Source: Gammaproteobacteria bacterium
GTDB taxonomy: Bacteria; Pseudomonadota; Gammaproteobacteria; SZUA-229
Reading direction: 5' to 3'
Length of the DNA: 10,999 bases
Assembly: GCA_011321985.1 (NCBI GenBank)
Contig: DROB01000081.1
Location: 1-10,999 of the forward strand
Part shown: piece by piece, positions 8,462-10,999 of the stretch
How the letters are laid out: the number at the start of each line of letters is the position of its first letter
Position numbering within the stretch: the first letter of the stretch is position 1
The notes under the pieces: generated by a model
Database searches by the model: none
The model's input: the letters and a program-made list of their open reading frames with translations, nothing else
Told to the model about the DNA's origin: nothing
Program-made: the position numbers and the translations under genes

Positions 8462-9781
8462 GTGAGAACGGACGTTTTTTTAGGCATTGATATCGGCACC
8501 TCGGGGATACGAGGCAGCGGTATCGACAGGAATGAGACAGAGCTCGCCCGTTTTCATATCACTTTTGATACAACCCGGGCCAGAAAGGGTAAGAATGAAC
8601 AGGACCCGAGTAACTGGTTACAGCTGTTAGATCATCTGATCACCGAGATCGGTAAACAGTTGCAACAACATGAGACACTCCACCAGATCGTAGCCATCGC
8701 TATCGATGGTACATCGAGCACATTGATCGCCTGCAAACGCGATGGTACCCCTCTCTCCCCGGCCATGATGTATAACGACCAGCAGAGCCAGAGACAGGCT
8801 GAGATCATCAGTCACTTTGCACCGGCCAGCAGTGCAGCCCATGGTGCCAGCTCTTCGTTAGCCAAAGCTCTTTTCCTGCAGCAGAGATACCCGGAAACCG
8901 AAATATTCTGTCATCAGGCCGACTGGCTGGCCGCATCACTGACTGGCAGATATGGTATCAGTGACGAAAACAACTGCCTGAAACTTGGCTACGACAGTAT
9001 CAACCGACGATGGCCTGAATGGATACATGAGAATAAGGAGCATATTGGTATTGCCAGAAGATGCCTCCCTGATGTCCTCTCCCCCGGCTCAAAGATGGCC
9101 AGGGTAAAACCCACCCTGATCGAAAAATACCGACTGGCTGAAAACTGCATGGTTGTTGCCGGCACCACAGACAGCAATGCCGCCGTACTGGCAACCGGTG
9201 CAAACCAGATCGGTGATGCCGTCACTTCACTGGGCAGTACACTGGTGATCAAGGTTTTTTCAGACAGACCGATATTTGATTCCGAGTACGGCATCTATAG
9301 CCACCGCTTGAATGGCCACTGGCTGGTAGGCGGGGCATCCAATTCCGGTGGCAGTGTTTTACTGCAACACTTCACTCCCGCACAACTGGATGATATGACA
9401 GGACAGCTAAAGCCCGAACAGGCGACGGGACTGAAATACTATCCGTTACCGGGTACCGGTGAGCGTTTTCCGGTAAACGACAGCAAGAAAAAAAACCGGA
9501 CCGAACCACGACCATCATCCGATGTCATATTTTTTCAGGCTCTACTGGAAGGCATCGCCAGCATCGAAGCAGACGGATATAAGAAACTCAGACAACTCGG
9601 CACACCCACACCGGAAAAAATATTTACCGCAGGTGGTGGCAGTAAAAACCAGGCATGGAACACGATACGTGCCCGCACTACAGGCATCGAAATAGTCAAT
9701 GCCGAACACAGTGAAGCCTGTTATGGTAGCGCCCTGCTGGCAAAAAAAGGTTTTGAAGAGGAACCCCATCAGTCACAGTAG
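8462..9781 (+). CDS. FGGY-family carbohydrate kinase, D-ribulokinase-like
   Basis: Phosphorylates a sugar or polyol with ATP in the cytoplasm. The ASKHA/FGGY fold is clear: phosphate loop GIDIGTSGIR (8-17), DGTSST (82-87), the catalytic Asp in AGTTDSNAA (D237), LGSTLVIK (257-264) and the adenosine-site GGGSKNQAW (391-399). At 439 residues it is shorter than typical xylulokinases or glycerol kinases (about 480-520). The stretches HRLNGHWLVGGASNSGG (281-297), YYPLPGTGERFPVND (326-340) and LLEGIASIEADGY (361-373) resemble, as I recall them, the plant/cyanobacterial XK-1 group shown to be D-ribulose kinases. D-ribulose is thus the best guess, giving ribulose 5-phosphate; D-xylulose or a polyol is possible. 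The start is GTG with no clear Shine-Dalgarno sequence, 12 bases after queF, which suggests translational coupling. No sugar transporter or regulator accompanies it. Confidence 0.88.
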   Translation: MRTDVFLGIDIGTSGIRGSGIDRNETELARFHITFDTTRARKGKNEQDPSNWLQLLDHLITEIGKQLQQHETLHQIVAIAIDGTSSTLIACKRDGTPLSPAMMYNDQQSQRQAEIISHFAPASSAAHGASSSLAKALFLQQRYPETEIFCHQADWLAASLTGRYGISDENNCLKLGYDSINRRWPEWIHENKEHIGIARRCLPDVLSPGSKMARVKPTLIEKYRLAENCMVVAGTTDSNAAVLATGANQIGDAVTSLGSTLVIKVFSDRPIFDSEYGIYSHRLNGHWLVGGASNSGGSVLLQHFTPAQLDDMTGQLKPEQATGLKYYPLPGTGERFPVNDSKKKNRTEPRPSSDVIFFQALLEGIASIEADGYKKLRQLGTPTPEKIFTAGGGSKNQAWNTIRARTTGIEIVNAEHSEACYGSALLAKKGFEEEPHQSQ

Positions 9782-9822
9782 ATATGGCAATTTTATTTTA
9801 ACCACACAGTAATTTTATAATT

Positions 9823-10554
9823 ATGCTTTCATATATAAAAGGATTATCAGATTGTTTCAGCGGCTTTGGTCTTTTGTTCAGATCAGGGATAAAACGTTTC
9901 GTATTGATACCATTCATCATAAACATCGGCCTGTTCTCACTGGCGACGGTGCTATTGAATGATCAGCTGGACAGCTGGCTGGAAAAATTACTGCCCGGGT
10001 GGCTGAACTGGCTGGAATGGCTGATCTTGCCCCTGTTCTGGGTCGCCATGCTCCTTATCGTGTATTACACATTTACCGTAATCGCAAACCTGATCGCGGC
10101 TCCCTTTAACAGCTTGCTCTCATCGAGGATCGAAGCCATGCTTACCGGAAAAAAACCGGAAGACATAAATGCTGATGGTTTTATGAAATTGATGTTACGG
10201 ACCTCGAAGTCCGAGATCCAGAAGATACTCTATGCGATAAAATGGTTCATACCTCTGCTGATCATCACCGTCATACCGGTAGTGAATGTCGCCGCCCCCT
10301 TCCTGTGGATATTATTCGCCGTCTGGTTCTTCGCACTGGAATACAACGATTATCCATTAGCCAATCGCGGTCATTTTTTCGAAGAAGTAAAAACCTTCAA
10401 TCGAAAAAACCGGATGCGTTCCCTCGGCCTGGGAACCGCTGTCTTCATCATGACCAGCATACCCGTCATTAACTTCTTTGCCATGCCCGTTGCGATTGCA
10501 GGTGCTACAAAGCTGACCACAAGAATCGATGAGAAGGACAAAGGCGTACAGTAA
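9823..10554 (+). CDS. cysZ: sulfate transporter CysZ
   Basis: An inner-membrane protein of the CysZ/EI24 family that imports sulfate for cysteine synthesis. The 243-residue length is close to E. coli CysZ (253). Hydrophobic segments lie at about 25-46, 64-91, 136-172 and 200-228. Family stretches are present: GIKRFVLIP (22-30), IANLIAAPFNSLL (87-99), APFLWILFAVWFFALEYNDYP (158-178, long Trp/Phe-rich segment ending in the conserved YxDYP) and IPVINFFAMPVAIAGAT (213-229). The ATG at 9823 fits the family N-terminus, is preceded by AT-rich sequence without a clear Shine-Dalgarno, and lies 41 bases after the kinase stop. It overlaps slyX by one base. No cys biosynthesis gene or CysB site was recognised nearby. 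Confidence 0.93.
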   Translation: MLSYIKGLSDCFSGFGLLFRSGIKRFVLIPFIINIGLFSLATVLLNDQLDSWLEKLLPGWLNWLEWLILPLFWVAMLLIVYYTFTVIANLIAAPFNSLLSSRIEAMLTGKKPEDINADGFMKLMLRTSKSEIQKILYAIKWFIPLLIITVIPVVNVAAPFLWILFAVWFFALEYNDYPLANRGHFFEEVKTFNRKNRMRSLGLGTAVFIMTSIPVINFFAMPVAIAGATKLTTRIDEKDKGVQ

Positions 10555-10757
10555 TGGAAAACCGCATCACAGAGCTGGAGATACGTTTGACCCATCTGGA
10601 AGATACTATCGAAGTATTGAACAACACCATCATAAAACAACACGGTGAGATCGATCTGTTGAAATTGCAGGTAGCCAACCTCGAGAAGAAGATAAAAGCA
10701 TCACAATCATCGCCGGTGGCACATGAGAGCGAAGAGACACCGCCGCCGCATTATTGA
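10554..10757 (+). CDS. slyX: SlyX family protein
   Basis: A 67-residue cytoplasmic protein of unknown function, conserved in proteobacteria, where it is often encoded beside slyD in E. coli. Almost the whole length is heptad-patterned coiled coil (about 3-50), consistent with oligomerisation. The C-terminus ends in EETPPPHY, matching the tail of E. coli SlyX, and KASQSSPVAHESEETPPPHY as a whole aligns with it. The ATG overlaps the cysZ stop in a TAATG arrangement, so translation is coupled to cysZ. No terminator is evident; the next element downstream is an insertion sequence. Confidence 0.93.
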   Translation: MENRITELEIRLTHLEDTIEVLNNTIIKQHGEIDLLKLQVANLEKKIKASQSSPVAHESEETPPPHY

Positions 10758-10930
10758 TACATTTGACGAAGCGGAACTTGGTCAGTATCCCCGCTGAAAA
10801 ACAGCTGTATTAACTGACAGTGACTGTACGAAACCAAAGACTGCTTCCGACGCATAGCAATGGGATGGACTCCTCCTCACCTATCGGCATCGATGTGCCA
10901 AACTGAGTTTGAGTATTCAGTTAACGATAA

Positions 10931-10937
10931 AGAGGAG
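10931..10937 (+). promoter_or_regulatory. ribosome-binding site of the IS transposase
   Basis: AGAGGAG ends 6 bases before the ATG at 10944. It is the strongest Shine-Dalgarno sequence in the window and supports that start. Its GAGGAG core (10932-10937) is exactly complementary to CTCCTC at 10873-10878, so the leader RNA could pair over it. Confidence 0.7.
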
Positions 10938-10943
10938 CCCGAG

Positions 10944-10999
10944 ATGAAGATTAAACGAATTGGTGTTGATTTGGCAAAAAATGTCTTCCAGTTACATGG
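10944..10999 (+). CDS. IS110-family transposase, N-terminal fragment (runs off the window)
   Basis: The first 18 complete codons read MKIKRIGVDLAKNVFQLH. This is the start of the RuvC-like DEDD catalytic domain of IS110/IS1111 recombinases, with the first acidic residue at Asp9 in the IGVDLAKNVFQ motif. The enzyme catalyses excision and insertion, in this family guided by a bridge RNA encoded in the element's noncoding end. The gene is open to the last base, so whether it is intact cannot be judged. It lies 186 bases after slyX in the same direction. Confidence 0.82.
   Translation, partial: MKIKRIGVDLAKNVFQLH

Larger units (their letters stand above)
10862..10999 (+). mobile_element. left end of an IS110-family (probably IS1111 group) insertion sequence, cut by the window edge
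   Basis: The transposase opening at 10944 identifies the family. The 5' boundary is approximate: a GGACTCCTCCTCACC segment (10867-10881) is a plausible subterminal inverted repeat of IS1111 type, but the matching right end is outside the window. The leader is short: at most 186 bases separate the slyX stop from the transposase ATG. That favours the IS1111 layout, where the long noncoding end lies 3' of the transposase, over the IS110 layout. The leader has two adjacent stem-loops, 10886-10889 with 10896-10899 and 10901-10906 with 10917-10922. Bases 10758-10861 look like host sequence after slyX, holding a weak hairpin (10770-10774 with 10791-10795). Confidence 0.55.

Noticed and set aside
9816..9821. 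Perfect TATAAT just before cysZ
   Set aside because: It ends one base before the ATG, so transcription would begin inside the gene, and the -35 position (TTATTT) is poor. It is likely a chance match in AT-rich DNA.
10770..10795. Intrinsic terminator after slyX
   Set aside because: The stem is only five pairs with a 16-base loop and is followed by GAAAA rather than a T run.
10758..10943. A bridge RNA in the transposase leader
   Set aside because: At most 186 bases are available, some of it apparently host sequence, and the two visible stem-loops are small. The layout fits the IS1111 group, where the RNA lies at the other end.
1..10999. CRISPR array, tRNA or rRNA genes, toxin-antitoxin or defence island
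   Set aside because: No regularly spaced repeats, no tRNA or rRNA-like sequence, and every sizeable gene belongs to a known housekeeping or transport family apart from the terminal insertion sequence.

Overview
The window looks like a chromosomal segment of a free-living or symbiotic gammaproteobacterium with roughly balanced base composition. The main evidence is the minus-strand run smc-zipA-ligA. ZipA is essentially a gammaproteobacterial division protein, and SMC placed directly upstream of zipA is the arrangement of lineages that use SMC (such as Pseudomonas-type genomes) rather than MukBEF. SlyX with its conserved PPPHY tail and an E. coli-like CysZ support the same assignment. I cannot name the genus from sequence alone.

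Layout. Bases 1-160 hold a candidate promoter for a plus-strand HD-domain phosphohydrolase (161-1156). A convergent intergenic stretch follows (1157-1426), with a REP-like GTAG hairpin and no clear terminator. The minus strand then carries ligA (1427-3460), zipA (3537-4235) and smc (4238-7780), transcribed in the order smc, zipA, ligA. A divergent spacer of about 280 bp (7781-8059) has a good -10 box for the plus-strand set: queF, an FGGY carbohydrate kinase resembling D-ribulokinases, cysZ and slyX (8060-10757). Soon after slyX comes the left end of an IS110/IS1111-type insertion sequence, whose transposase begins at 10944 and runs off the window.

How the genes work together. SMC organises and segregates the chromosome, ZipA tethers FtsZ to the membrane at the division site, and LigA seals nicks in replicated DNA, so the minus-strand cluster serves the chromosome and division cycle. 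The plus-strand set is metabolically mixed: queuosine precursor reduction (QueF), a sugar kinase, sulfate uptake (CysZ) and a small coiled-coil protein of unknown role (SlyX). Tight spacing (12 nt, 41 nt, 1-nt overlap) suggests partial co-transcription rather than one pathway.

Most of the window is conserved housekeeping sequence. The least explained parts are the insertion-sequence leader, which could fold over its own ribosome-binding site, the FGGY kinase beside queF, the histidine-rich HD protein and the single REP-like hairpin. I saw no convincing sign of a wholly new system.
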